A stretch of DNA of 40,717 bases from NCBI GenBank assembly GCA_020342155.1, contig CP070842.1, positions 1,637,002 to 1,677,718 on the forward strand. Reading direction: 5' to 3'. How positions within the stretch are numbered: position 1 is the first letter of the stretch; each line of letters starts with the position of its first letter. This DNA comes from Dehalococcoidales bacterium. GTDB taxonomy: Bacteria > Chloroflexota > Dehalococcoidia > Dehalococcoidales > Fen-1064. Both the position numbers and the translations under genes were made by a program. The notes under the pieces are model-generated. The model was not told the origin of the DNA and ran no database searches. It saw only the letters and a program-made list of their open reading frames with translations. Shown here piece after piece: positions 32,180 through 40,717 of this stretch.

Positions 32180-33517
32180 CTAGGGGAACAGGGAGAACCT
32201 GTTGATGATATCATTCAGTTGGGCAACATAGATTGAGAAAATTGACTCTTCCGTGATACCTCGAATCGAGTACTTCCACTCATCATGTGCGAAGCATATC
32301 TCGCGGCACTTTATTACTTCGCCTGTGAAAGTTTCCTGCCCTATCCACGTTATCTCTTGTGCCGCCAACCCGTACCATTCAATCTCTTCACTCGTTAGGA
32401 CCTCGTAGGAATACCATTCGTCCTCTCTGGTAGTGTTGTTTTCATCTACCCACTGGTCCAGTCGGTATCCCGGGCGTTTCTGGATTTCGATGACTACCCT
32501 GGCCTCACTGGTAGGGCTCTCTATCGTCAGCAAAGACTCCAGGGAGGTGCTCTCTTCCGTTAAAATCCAATCAACCGGGTGGGTGATGGCATACTCCCAG
32601 GTGTAATTGGCATAAGTCTGCATAGGAATGATGCTCACATTAGCCTCATGCGTGACTATGATACTACCGGCGCTGTCTTGAAGTTCCACGTCTACCTCGA
32701 CCGGGAATATGGTGGAAGGATTAGAGCCGGTATACAATTCGATGGTTACCGCAGTGGTCTCACCCGACAGTATGCCGACTCGGTCGACAGCAACCCACGG
32801 GTGTGAGTCCTCAATCCAGAGATCGGCGTTCGCAGCGTAGGCAGGAAGCCCACCATTATTTTCAACATTAACTACCACAGCCTGGATTGGAGTATCTCCC
32901 CCACCGATAAGTGAGATACTCTTTACACTTAGCTCCACCTCCTGAAAAACAACCACCTCCACTGTCGTCACCGGTTCACCCGACCAGGTGTGGACGACTA
33001 CAGAATAGGGCCCGGGCTCCGGCGTCTCAAAAGGTGAGGATGTCATCGGTAGCTCGACGGATGATTCACCCTCTTCAACCTGATGAAAGTAACTCGTCTT
33101 GACACCGTCAGTGTCGGCCAGGGCTAGACTTACTGGCGCATCGCAATAGAAGTCTATAGCCAGGTATGCCCTGTCAACCCCACCGACAACCGCCCAGCCC
33201 TGAAGCTCGAATGAAGCTAATATCTCCTCCTCACCAGGAGCGTCGTCAATAATATCTTCGCCGTCATCAAGAACAGCTCCGTCAGCAGCTGTCTCACCTT
33301 CCCTATTGTCAGGTTGTTGCGTCTGCCCCGTTCCGGGTGCGCCTGTGTTCTTACACGCCGACAGGCTACCTGCCAGAAGCAGAATGACAAGGACAGCTGT
33401 AAGAACGATAGGAATACCCCGACGACGAGTCAAGGCATGGGTAGCATTGTGCGTTGCCTGCCGTGACCCTGGTAGGACACGTGAAACAGCGCTGACCTTT
33501 ATAATAGGTAAGCCCAT
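32180..33517 (-). CDS. Secreted lipoprotein with beta-sandwich and PsbP-like C-terminal domain
   Basis: The 445-residue protein has a hydrophobic segment (about 36-52) ending in the lipobox LSAC (Cys55), so it is anchored outside the membrane. A Gln/Glu/Asp-rich linker follows. The middle (about 190-300) reads as a CARDB/Ig-like beta-sandwich ('VVVNVENNGGLPAYAANADL'). The C-terminal half ('NYTWEYAITHPVDWILTEES') resembles the PsbP/DUF1795-like fold. The N-terminal 35 residues before the membrane stretch are unusually long and basic, so the real start may be a TTG around residue 29 and not the ATG at 33517; neither has a clear ribosome site. Function is unknown. It is transcribed towards the tRNA. 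Confidence 0.75.
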   Translation of the reverse strand: MGLPIIKVSAVSRVLPGSRQATHNATHALTRRRGIPIVLTAVLVILLLAGSLSACKNTGAPGTGQTQQPDNREGETAADGAVLDDGEDIIDDAPGEEEILASFELQGWAVVGGVDRAYLAIDFYCDAPVSLALADTDGVKTSYFHQVEEGESSVELPMTSSPFETPEPGPYSVVVHTWSGEPVTTVEVVVFQEVELSVKSISLIGGGDTPIQAVVVNVENNGGLPAYAANADLWIEDSHPWVAVDRVGILSGETTAVTIELYTGSNPSTIFPVEVDVELQDSAGSIIVTHEANVSIIPMQTYANYTWEYAITHPVDWILTEESTSLESLLTIESPTSEARVVIEIQKRPGYRLDQWVDENNTTREDEWYSYEVLTSEEIEWYGLAAQEITWIGQETFTGEVIKCREICFAHDEWKYSIRGITEESIFSIYVAQLNDIINRFSLFP

Positions 33518-33698
33518 ATATCTATTCTAAGCCCGAACGTGGGGGTGTTGAATAGTACTTTGAGTTCCTTGGAACTAGTACTAAATGGTCAACTAACGGC
33601 AGTCCAAACTGAACCCGGAAACAAGATTTCAGTTCCTTGTGCTTGGTACCGACCTCTGATAGACTGGAGTCATCAAAATCAGAGTGAGGAGTAGAGCT

Positions 33699-35600
33699 AT
33701 GAATCTACTTGAGCCAATAACAATCAGAGGGGTTGAATTCAAAAACCGGATGGTCATGGCCCCGATGCTGGTAGGGATAGGCATTAGAAGCGCCCGGGCA
33801 AGGGCCTACTACCTGGAACGTGCCAGGGGAGGTGTTGGTACTATAATAATGGCGGGGACATCAGTAGATGTCTTCGCTACGGACGATGCCTGGGGTCGGG
33901 CCGGGGGTGTCGATGCGTTCTTGGATGGAATACGACCCGTCACCGATGATATCCACCAGACTGGAACGAAGGTAGGCATACAGCTCTGGCACGGCAATAT
34001 CTTTCCTGCCGGAATGGGCAACCCCCTGGATACACAAGGTGAGCCGGTCGCGCCATCGGCGACTAACGAGAGACGTGAACTCACGATTCCCGAGATTGAT
34101 ACAATAATAGCCAGATTTGCTCAGGCATGCGCCAACGCTCGACAGGCAGGGTTCGACTTTATTGAGGTACACGGCGCACATGGCTATCTCACCTGCCAGT
34201 TCTTCTCTCCAGCTACCAACCGGCGCAATGACCGATACGGGGGTGACCTGAGCGGGCGTATGAGATTCGGCACGGAATGTGTCGCCAAGATACGGTCAGC
34301 AATAGGTAGCGATTTTCCTATCTTTTACCGACTGGGAGCCTGGGAAGACATTCCCGATGGCATTACCACAAACGATAGTGCTCAGTTCGCCGCTGAACTG
34401 GAGAAAGCGGGAGTCGATGTTATCGATGTCTCACTCGGAGCGATGACCAGGCAGCGGCTCACATCAAGCCCGGGGCCGGAGTATCCCGAGGGCACCCTCG
34501 TTCCCTTTGCCGAGACCATCAAACGCAATGTGAGCGTACCTGTCATAGCTGTTGGTCGTTTCCGGACAGCGGAGGCGGCCGAGGCGGTACTGGTACAGGG
34601 CAAGGCCGACATGATCGCCATCGGGCGGCAGCTTATCGCTGACCCCCACTGGCCAGAAAAAGCGACCACCGGGAGAGCCGAAGACATTGTGCCATGCATC
34701 AGTTGTGACACCTGTTTCGAACCCGTACGGGCAGGCACTAGCCTTAGGTGCTCCGTAAATACCCTGGCGGGAAGAGAGGCGGAGTTAAAGATTGAACCTG
34801 CCCTGAAACCGAAAAGGGTCATGGTCGTGGGTGGGGGGCCGGGCGGCATGGAGGCAGCCCGTGTAACTGCCCAGCGAGGTCATCACGTCACGCTGTACGA
34901 AAGGCAAAATGAACTGGGGGGACAGCTTATCCCGGCATCAACCCCACCCTATAAATACGAATTGGCTCACCTGAAGCACTACTTAGCCCGACAGCTTGAA
35001 AAAAACGGGGTCCAGGTCAAGCTCGGTGTGGAGGTCACACCGGAGACGGTGGAACGGGAACGACCTGACGCCTTTATCAGCGCCATCGGTCCGGTATCAC
35101 TGACGCCGGAAATCCAAGGGTTGGAGAGGAACAAGGTTGTAACCGACCTCGATGTCCTTTCGGGCAAAGTCGATGTCGGAGACAGGGTAGTGATTATCGG
35201 TGGTGAGCTGTCTGGCTGCGAGACGGCTGACTTTCTCTCGGAACAAGGTAAAAAGGTGACTGTAATCCGTCGAGGCCCTGAGATGGCTACCGGTGTTTTC
35301 CCTAGTGCCCGTCAAGCCCTGCTGAATCGGCTGGAGGAGAAGGGCGTTATCCTCATGCCAGGTATCAAGGAGTACCAGGGGATAACCGCAGAAGGACTGC
35401 TCATAATAAATAAAGAAGGGAAAAGCCAGTTGCTTGAGGCTGACAGCATTGTCCTGGCCACCGGGGTTACCGCCAATGACCGGCTGGCAAAGGCTGTTCA
35501 GGGTAAAGTCGGTGAAGTCCACATGGTAGGCGACTGCGCCGAGCCGGGGCGTATCCTGGACGCCATCCGCGATGGCTCACGCGTTGGGCGCAATATATAG
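33699..35600 (+). CDS. NADH:flavin oxidoreductase / 2,4-dienoyl-CoA reductase family
   Basis: The 633-residue protein has the FadH/BaiCD layout. An N-terminal old-yellow-enzyme TIM barrel ('MNLLEPITIRGVEFKNRMVMAPML', 'FIEVHGAHGYLTCQFFSPATNRRNDRYGG') is followed by a [4Fe-4S] site (CISCDTC ... RC, about 340-360). Last is an FAD/NAD(P)-binding half (VMVVGGGPGGMEAARV, 'VVIIGGELSGCETADFLSEQG'). It should pass electrons from NAD(P)H through FAD and the cluster to FMN and reduce a conjugated enoyl-CoA or enone. Bile-acid and steroid enone reductases belong here, which fits the other ring-related families in this window. ATG 33699 is chosen because TGAGGAG sits 7 bases upstream; an earlier GTG-type start would add five residues. 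Confidence 0.9.
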   Translation: MNLLEPITIRGVEFKNRMVMAPMLVGIGIRSARARAYYLERARGGVGTIIMAGTSVDVFATDDAWGRAGGVDAFLDGIRPVTDDIHQTGTKVGIQLWHGNIFPAGMGNPLDTQGEPVAPSATNERRELTIPEIDTIIARFAQACANARQAGFDFIEVHGAHGYLTCQFFSPATNRRNDRYGGDLSGRMRFGTECVAKIRSAIGSDFPIFYRLGAWEDIPDGITTNDSAQFAAELEKAGVDVIDVSLGAMTRQRLTSSPGPEYPEGTLVPFAETIKRNVSVPVIAVGRFRTAEAAEAVLVQGKADMIAIGRQLIADPHWPEKATTGRAEDIVPCISCDTCFEPVRAGTSLRCSVNTLAGREAELKIEPALKPKRVMVVGGGPGGMEAARVTAQRGHHVTLYERQNELGGQLIPASTPPYKYELAHLKHYLARQLEKNGVQVKLGVEVTPETVERERPDAFISAIGPVSLTPEIQGLERNKVVTDLDVLSGKVDVGDRVVIIGGELSGCETADFLSEQGKKVTVIRRGPEMATGVFPSARQALLNRLEEKGVILMPGIKEYQGITAEGLLIINKEGKSQLLEADSIVLATGVTANDRLAKAVQGKVGEVHMVGDCAEPGRILDAIRDGSRVGRNI

Positions 35601-36236
35601 ATAATATATAATATATGGATAATATACAATTAAGACCACTTACCCGTTGTTTTGGGTCCTGTTTGGTCCGGTTGCTACCAAGTAGAGAACGGTAGTAGCA
35701 TGTCATTACGAGGGGGTTTGAGCCCCAACGGCAATCTCATTTCCACACCTGAACAGATTGTTTCGCTCCTGCCCGCCGTCCCTCCAGCCTGCTCACCGTA
35801 CGACTTCGGCAGGCGGGGACTATGGCAGGCGGATCACTCGTAATAGCCGAACAACCAAATACAAATAAAACGGTGTTTTGAGACCCGGGCCTTCTCCGAG
35901 TTCGTTGTACAGCGACAGGCACACGAGCGGTTAATGCCCACACTAATCCTACACTACGACCCCCGATACAAAGAAACCCCGAACATTTCGAACAAAATGG
36001 GGGTGAATCTCCGGCTATTATCGCCTTCGGTAGGCTCCACTGCCCTTCCTGGTGCATCTATTAGACCCCCTATTCAAACAAATCATGAACTAAACGAATC
36101 TGACAATCTGCCCCATTAATTAACAATGTTTATCCATTGGGGTCTTATTTATGGTTCGTTTTACCCTTCAAGCTCAATAGGTGTCGTGTTAGTCTCATTT
36201 ATAAGAGGGAAAATTACAGTCGAAAGGAGGTAATAG
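35601..36236. other. 636-base gene-free region with AT-rich start and a REP-like relic
   Basis: It starts with an AT-rich stretch (35601-35630) of TAATATA-type steps. It then holds a degenerate palindromic repeat near 35701-35770. The rest up to 36170 shows no coding frame with a ribosome site and no clear RNA. The last 20 bases hold the ribosome site of the pilin gene. Confidence 0.6.
35701..35770. repeat. Degenerate palindromic intergenic repeat (REP-like)
   Basis: GTCATTACGAGG at 35702-35713 and the inverted pair GCAATCT ... AGATTGT (35731-35737, 35755-35761), followed by TTCGCTCC, resemble the dispersed 'GTCATTGCGAGG ... GCAATCTC ... GATTGCTTCGCTCC' palindromes I know from many bacterial genomes. 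The copy is decayed, with mismatches in both arms. Confidence 0.5.
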
Positions 36237-36632
36237 ATGGTCAAAGCAATTAGGAAGAAGTTCCGCTACGGGGAAAAGGGGTTCACTCTGATTGAGTTGC
36301 TGGTGGTGGTGGCTGTCCTCGGTGCACTGGCTGCCGTGGCTATTCCCAACGTCGGCAAGTTTATCGGTCAGGGGGAAACCGAATCTTACGAGACGGAACT
36401 GCACAACGTGCAGACAGCTGTATTAGCCCTGATGGTTGACAGTGCAAGCGGACAGCTAGACGGGGATGTGGCCGCGACGGCTGATATGACCACAGTTACT
36501 GCTACCGATGCCGTTGCCGGTGACCTGAACCTGTCCATGTACATGACGGGGCTTGATGCAGCTGGCCTAATTAAATCGGGCTGCACTTATGCCTTCACTG
36601 CTGAAGGCGAAGTTACCCAAACCCTCCCGTAG
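36237..36632 (+). CDS. Type IV pilin-like protein (prepilin)
   Basis: The 131-residue protein has a class III signal: a short basic leader ending in Gly15, then FTLIELLVVVAVLGALA with Glu20 at the +5 position. It should be cleaved and N-methylated by a prepilin peptidase. A helical stalk follows, and a small globular C-terminus of about 80 residues, typical of small pilins or pseudopilins. No disulfide pair is evident (one Cys only). A strong AAAGGAGG site lies 9 bases before the ATG, and a strong terminator follows, so the gene is a single-gene unit. No other pilus gene lies in this window, so assembly must rely on genes elsewhere. Confidence 0.88.
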   Translation: MVKAIRKKFRYGEKGFTLIELLVVVAVLGALAAVAIPNVGKFIGQGETESYETELHNVQTAVLALMVDSASGQLDGDVAATADMTTVTATDAVAGDLNLSMYMTGLDAAGLIKSGCTYAFTAEGEVTQTLP

Positions 36633-36662
36633 CACCCAAAACCTCCTATTACTCCCCTCATA

Positions 36663-36705
36663 AAGAAGCTTATAACTGGGGACGGTTATAGGCTTCTTTT
36701 GTTTT
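36663..36705 (+). terminator. Strong rho-independent terminator after pilin
   Basis: A 14-bp stem with one G-T pair (36663-36676 with 36685-36698) and an 8-base loop is followed by TTTGTTTT-type sequence. It lies 31 bases after the pilin stop. Confidence 0.88.
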
Positions 36706-36912
36706 CCCGGCACCGCGAACAGCTCCTCCCAATACCAGTCTTTGTCAGAAGACCGGGACCTATTTTTACCCTCTCAACACAGGCATTATATTTGCCCTCT
36801 GGGTATCATCGCCAGTATACTCTATATTAGTACCTGAAAGATTCACCCGTGTTTAACGCCATATGTCATTACATCCTGTAATCATTCGTGCGCGGCATAG
36901 ATACTGCTTTAC

Positions 36913-38268
36913 TTGGACTTAGCGAATTACATTGCGGAAAGAAGTCGGTTGATTAGGCGGAGAAGATTCCCGAAGATATTTTTCGGCTGGTGGACAGTCA
37001 TAACCGGCGGCATTCTCGCTCTCTGGGGGCATGGCTTCCACACCTACGGGTTCTCGGCGTTGTTCAAACACATTTCAGAGGACCTGCATTTCGACAGGGC
37101 AGTCACATCGGTAGCTGCCAGCATCGGCAGGTTCGAGGGCGGGTTCGAAGCCCCGATAACAGGCTGGATAACTGACAGGTTCGGACCCAGGTGGATCGTA
37201 CTTCTTGGCGTCTCCCTCATCAGCATCAGCCTGATACTGATGCGTTACATTGGTTCTCTATGGGCTTTTTACGCCGTCTGGGGCGTTATGCTGGGGACAG
37301 GAATCAATATTGCCCTCACCCTGCCCATGGACGTGGCAATCACAAACTGGTTCGTCAAGAAGCGGGGCAAGGCGCTCAGTACCAGGCTGGTATTCTCCGG
37401 GTTGTCCGGAGTCCTCGTGATGCCTCTTGTGGCTGCCCTTATTGTAGCAGTGGAATGGCGTATGACCTGCTTCATCGGCGGCGTGGTCATGGCTGCCGTT
37501 GGCATACCCCTGGTCTGGTTCTTCGTGAAACAGCACCGACCCGAGTACTACGGAATGCTACCGGACGGTGCCACATTTGAGGGTGACACCACAGACACAG
37601 AGCAGATGCTGGAGAGGAGCAGAGCCTATGCTGCCGAAGTACAGGAAGTTGATTTCACCGTTAAACAGGCCATGAAGACCCGGGTCTACTGGGTGATGAT
37701 CGCAACACAGGCCGTCCACAGCCTGATAATGCCGGTAATGAGCATTCACTGCATCCCTTTTCTGACCGATATGAAATGGTTGAATATCGACGATGTTCAG
37801 GCCGCTGGTATGATGACCATCTGGATTGCCGCCAGCCTTCCGGCCAGATTTATTGGCGGTGTCGTCGCCGACCGTATCAAGGCGCGCAATCTGCGCTTAC
37901 TTATAGGCGGCTCTTACTTCCTGCAAGCCCTTGGTGTATTTATCTTTCTCATGAGTCGCAGTGTACCCGCCATAATAATCTGGTTCATTCTTTATGGCAT
38001 CGGGCAGGGCGGCGGTATGGCAGCAAACCCCATAGTCCGGGCACGCTTCTTCGGACGCAAAAGCTTCGGCTCGATTGCGGGACTTTCGAGATTCTTCATG
38101 ACACCGGTTGGAGTAGTGGGGCCTATCTATGCTGGCTGGATATATGACACCACCAATAGCTATGATAACGCTTTTATCCAGATGGCGATAATGGTCGGGA
38201 TTTCCGCAGTACTTGCACTTTTCATTCTCCCCCCCAAAACCCCCCGCCAAGATTACGGATACTCATAG
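36913..38268 (+). CDS. MFS transporter, monocarboxylate/oxalate-formate type
   Basis: The protein (up to 451 residues) has about 12 membrane segments and MFS signatures: FFGWWTVITGGILALWGHGFH as first helix, GWITDRFGPRW between helices 2 and 3, and a matching ADRIKAR loop in the second half. It is related to the carrier at 14207 and probably moves a carboxylate. The annotated start is a TTG at 36913 without a clear ribosome site. A TTG at 36949, just before a basic stretch (IRRRRFPK), is an alternative, so the start is uncertain. It stands alone between the pilin terminator and the importer promoter. Confidence 0.85.
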   Translation: MDLANYIAERSRLIRRRRFPKIFFGWWTVITGGILALWGHGFHTYGFSALFKHISEDLHFDRAVTSVAASIGRFEGGFEAPITGWITDRFGPRWIVLLGVSLISISLILMRYIGSLWAFYAVWGVMLGTGINIALTLPMDVAITNWFVKKRGKALSTRLVFSGLSGVLVMPLVAALIVAVEWRMTCFIGGVVMAAVGIPLVWFFVKQHRPEYYGMLPDGATFEGDTTDTEQMLERSRAYAAEVQEVDFTVKQAMKTRVYWVMIATQAVHSLIMPVMSIHCIPFLTDMKWLNIDDVQAAGMMTIWIAASLPARFIGGVVADRIKARNLRLLIGGSYFLQALGVFIFLMSRSVPAIIIWFILYGIGQGGGMAANPIVRARFFGRKSFGSIAGLSRFFMTPVGVVGPIYAGWIYDTTNSYDNAFIQMAIMVGISAVLALFILPPKTPRQDYGYS

Positions 38269-38385
38269 CGTGTTCTGAGCAGCTTCAGCTCAGTAATAAC
38301 TGTCCGTAACGCAGTTTGCGGTCGTATAAGTACTGCCCCATCTGATTAACCTACACTCAACTCTTATATTTATCCACATAGGTAC

Positions 38386-38414
38386 TTGACAAACTTTCTC
38401 TCGTCTATTATATT
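38386..38414 (+). promoter_or_regulatory. Strong sigma-70 promoter for the ABC importer operon
   Basis: A perfect TTGACA at 38386-38391, a 17-base spacer and TATATT at 38409-38414 (11 of 12 consensus bases) point to the importer genes. Transcription would start near 38421, leaving a leader of about 290 bases. Confidence 0.7.
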
Positions 38415-38710
38415 TGTGTATCTTTAGCAAGCACATTACCAGTGTCCTGCCCCATGCAGGTGACCAGAATGCATCATAACGAGCACGGAAAAGGGGGGCC
38501 TGTCGAGGGAAATCAGAGTGCTGGGAAAACAGGATGCTTATCCGCCAGCCTGAATCGATATTACCCTTGCCTCGAAACGGAGCTTTGAGAGCAGTCGGGC
38601 CTATTTATAGAAAACACCTGATGAACAGGTATTGGTCTAGGAAGGCTAGGAGAGAGGTCATGAAATAGCCTTCGTAGGCTGGTGAGCGTTGTTACATTGA
38701 AAGGAACGAT
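38415..38710 (+). other. Long untranslated leader with alternative hairpins
   Basis: No convincing gene lies between the promoter and ATG 38711. Three local hairpins are visible. ACCTG/CAGGT spans 38616-38630. GAAGGCTA (38641-38648) pairs with TAGCCTTC (38666-38673). AGCC/GGCT spans 38667-38680. The last two share bases 38667-38670 and cannot coexist. I recognise no known riboswitch consensus. A 44-codon frame at 38454-38588 has no ribosome site. Confidence 0.45.
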
Positions 38711-39970
38711 ATGCGTGCCTATATCATCAGAAGAATCTTTCTAATCATACCCACCCTCTTTTTAGTAACCATTATAGTCTTCCTCACAGTACGTTTGATT
38801 CCTGGCGATTTAATTGACCAGCTGGCAGGTGAAATGATCGAACCAGGAGGATTGACTAAGGAAGAGATAGCAGATCAAATCAGACGCGACCTCGGTCTTG
38901 ACAAGCCAATGCCTATACAGTACCTGGTCTGGTTGGGGGTATTGCCGCAAAACGAATGGGGATTTAAGACAGAATCATCCGTCAGTGACCTAACGGTAAA
39001 GCGGCAAGAATCGGATATCGGTGTAACCGATACCGTCAAAGCCACAGTTACAAACGTGGGCGAGACCAGGAGTGACTATGAAGTGTCGCTCATGTCCAAT
39101 GGTACCACGTTAGAAGCTAAAAGAATCGCCCTAGATATCGGTGCCAGCGAGTTAGTAACCTTCGTCGTATCGGGCAACACCGATGGGACTTATACGGTAG
39201 ATGCCAGCGGGTATTCCGATTTTTCCGGTATCTTCCAGGGCAACCTCGGTGAATCACTCCGGACAGAGCGGCCGATACTCGGTGAGATAATAAGTAAGAT
39301 TCCAATTTCTCTAGAACTCGGCATTATCGCTATTCTAACCGGGCTACTGATAGCCTTCCCCATCGGCATATACTCGGCGATACGGCAGGATTCATTTGGT
39401 GACTACACGGGGCGTACTATTGCCATATTATTTATGGCTGTTCCCCCCTTCTGGCTGGCTACCATGATTTGGGTCTTTCCTTCCAAGTGGTGGGGCTGGT
39501 CACCAGACGCATTTTATATCCCCCTCTTCGGCGAAGGTTCTAATTTTATCGGAAACATAAGACAGTTCATCATCCCCGGGGTGCTCATGGGCATGGTCAT
39601 GTCCGGCGTGACCATGAGGATGACACGTACCATGATGCTAGAGGTGCTACGGCAGGACTACATCAGGACCGCTTGGTCCAAGGGACTCAGGGAAAGAGTA
39701 GTCGTCCTCAGGCATGCCCTGAAAAATGCCATGATTCCGGTGATAACTATCATCGGGCTCCAGCTACCCGTTTTAATCGGGGGTACGGTCATCATGGAGC
39801 AGATATTCAATCTTCCGGGGATGGGACGGTACATGATTGACTCTCTTGGGGCGAGGGACTATACCATAATATCAGGCATAAACGTGATGATGGCCAGCGT
39901 CATCCTGCTGGCCAACCTGCTGGTTGACCTGACCTATGCCTGGCTTGACCCCAGGATTCGATACAGATAA
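38711..39970 (+). CDS. DppB/OppB-type ABC permease with inserted extracytoplasmic domain
   Basis: The 419-residue protein is an inner-membrane permease of peptide/nickel-type importers. It has the N-terminal 'MRAYIIRRIFLIIPTLFLVTIIVFLTVRLIPGD' helix, several membrane segments from 200 on and the EAA loop (311-344) that contacts the ATPase. Family members are about 310-340 residues; this one has about 85 extra between residues 82 and 172. The extra segment has 'DTVKATVTNVGETRSDYEVSL' and 'GTYTVDASG', as in CARDB-type beta-sandwich domains. It replaces the short 'WLGxxLxGDLGxS' linker of the first periplasmic loop; 'GNLGESL' follows it. GAAAGGA precedes the ATG. The next gene encodes the second permease. 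Confidence 0.9.
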   Translation: MRAYIIRRIFLIIPTLFLVTIIVFLTVRLIPGDLIDQLAGEMIEPGGLTKEEIADQIRRDLGLDKPMPIQYLVWLGVLPQNEWGFKTESSVSDLTVKRQESDIGVTDTVKATVTNVGETRSDYEVSLMSNGTTLEAKRIALDIGASELVTFVVSGNTDGTYTVDASGYSDFSGIFQGNLGESLRTERPILGEIISKIPISLELGIIAILTGLLIAFPIGIYSAIRQDSFGDYTGRTIAILFMAVPPFWLATMIWVFPSKWWGWSPDAFYIPLFGEGSNFIGNIRQFIIPGVLMGMVMSGVTMRMTRTMMLEVLRQDYIRTAWSKGLRERVVVLRHALKNAMIPVITIIGLQLPVLIGGTVIMEQIFNLPGMGRYMIDSLGARDYTIISGINVMMASVILLANLLVDLTYAWLDPRIRYR

Positions 39971-39986
39971 AAGAGGAAAGAAGAAA

Positions 39987-40717
39987 ATGGCTGAAGAAGC
40001 ACCCGGAATATACGCCGGCCAATTAGCGGTAGAGAAGCCGCGCCCTTTCCTAATTGACCTTGCTATCAGGCTCGTCAAGGAGAAACCGCTGGGCACTGTT
40101 GGTGCGCTTATCGTCCTGATACTACTGATTGTCGGTATTTTTGCTACGTGGATAGCCCCCTATGGATACGAAGACGGGTTCACTGCGACAGGCGCATCCA
40201 GATTGGCGCCAATGAGCTGGGACTACTGGCTGGGGGCCGACCAGCTTGGAAGAGACGTGCTCAGCCGTATCATCTGGGGGGCCCAAATCTCCCTGTTTGT
40301 CGGCCTGGGAGTCAGTACCCTATCCACCGTTATCAGTGGCTTCATCGGCATCATCTCGGGCTACCTCGGTGGCAAAGCTGACCTGATAATTCAGAGATTT
40401 GTTGATGCCTGGATGTGCTTTCCCGGCATATTTATCATGATAACACTGATGGCCCTGGTGGGACCGGGTATCCCTCAGGTAATATGTGTGCTGGGAATTC
40501 TCTATGGTATCACCGGCTCCAGGACGGTAAGAGGCGCCGCTATCGGTATTAAGTCAAACGTCTACCTCGAGGCAGCCAGAGCTATCGGCGCTCCGACCAG
40601 GACAATCCTCTGGAAGCATGTCTTACCTAATATCATGGCCCCCCTGATTATCGTTTTCACGTCACGTATGGGAGCGGCTATTCTTGCCGAGGCGAGTATC
40701 AGCTTCCTCGGCTACGG
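39987..40717 (+). CDS. DppC/OppC-type ABC permease, 3' end cut by window edge
   Basis: The frame from ATG 39987 is open to the end of the window (243 codons). The product has the DppC layout: a cytoplasmic N-terminus, a first helix around 'GALIVLILLIVGIFATWIAP', then 'WLGADQLGRDVLSRIIWGAQISLFVG' and the EAA-loop block EAARAIGAPTRTILWKHVLPNI. It lies 16 bases after the DppB-like gene, with AGAGGAAAG before the start, and would form the heterodimeric channel with it. Normal length is about 290-310 residues, so most of the gene is present. The ATPases and binding protein would be expected downstream. Confidence 0.93.
   Translation, partial: MAEEAPGIYAGQLAVEKPRPFLIDLAIRLVKEKPLGTVGALIVLILLIVGIFATWIAPYGYEDGFTATGASRLAPMSWDYWLGADQLGRDVLSRIIWGAQISLFVGLGVSTLSTVISGFIGIISGYLGGKADLIIQRFVDAWMCFPGIFIMITLMALVGPGIPQVICVLGILYGITGSRTVRGAAIGIKSNVYLEAARAIGAPTRTILWKHVLPNIMAPLIIVFTSRMGAAILAEASISFLGY

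Noticed and set aside
38454..38588. 44-codon leader frame before the importer
   Set aside because: It has no ribosome site and no recognisable sequence, and one such frame is expected by chance in a leader of this size.
1..40717. CRISPR arrays, insertion sequences, prophage genes and rRNA
   Set aside because: No regularly spaced short repeats, transposase or integrase motifs, phage structural genes or rRNA segments were seen on either strand.

Overview
The window reads as a stretch of an anaerobic, catabolically versatile bacterial chromosome. It is dense in acyl-CoA chemistry: two CaiB/BaiF CoA-transferases, two family I CoA-transferase pairs, a MaoC hydratase pair, an acyl-CoA dehydrogenase and two SCP-x type thiolases. 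It also carries flavin and Fe-S redox enzymes, a molybdopterin oxidoreductase, two type-B carboxylesterases, two MFS carriers and the start of a DppBC-type ABC importer. This mix resembles Dehalococcoidia (Chloroflexota) from sediments, but that is inference; no taxonomic marker was decisive.

Layout: 1-5675 holds a truncated carboxylesterase, a ScoAB-like CoA-transferase pair (minus strand), then two CaiB-type genes (plus strand). 5767-8293 adds a second carboxylesterase and two MaoC-fold hydratases. 8331-14054 is an accessory patch, partly AT-rich. It holds a GyrI-like sensor, a PPOX-family flavoprotein, an Asp-box beta-propeller lipoprotein, a zinc-ribbon membrane protein, a PhnP-like metallo-hydrolase and an Fpg-like glycosylase lacking the usual catalytic proline. 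A 47-bp near-perfect direct repeat and a leftover 3' end of a GyrI-like gene lie in its intergenic spaces. 14207-16966 holds an MFS carrier and a convergent FAD oxidoreductase. 17179-21812 is a divergent unit: an AraC/GyrI regulator whose best start is ACG, facing a molybdopterin enzyme, its Fe-S subunit and an ATC-hydrolase-like protein.

21852-31875 is a large catabolic block made of two divergent operons. The minus arm has an NMO-family flavoprotein, a DUF35 protein and an Ltp2-like thiolase. The plus arm has an SDR, a nitroreductase, an acyl-CoA dehydrogenase, a thiolase, an IpdAB/GctAB-like pair and a ferredoxin-nitroreductase fusion. The family combination parallels the actinobacterial C/D-ring and side-chain steroid pathway (IpdABC, IpdF, FadE, FadA6, Ltp2-ChsH2), although a crotonase is not visible. 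Beyond it lie tRNA-Val(CAC), a lipoprotein, an OYE/FadH-type reductase, an orphan type IV pilin and a second MFS carrier. Last is a DppB-like permease with a predicted beta-sandwich domain inserted in its first extracytoplasmic loop, followed by a truncated DppC-like permease.

Working together, the esterases, carriers and importer would bring in or release carboxylic acids. CaiB and family I transferases would activate them to CoA thioesters. The hydratases, dehydrogenases, thiolases and flavin or ferredoxin enzymes would then shorten and reduce them anaerobically.
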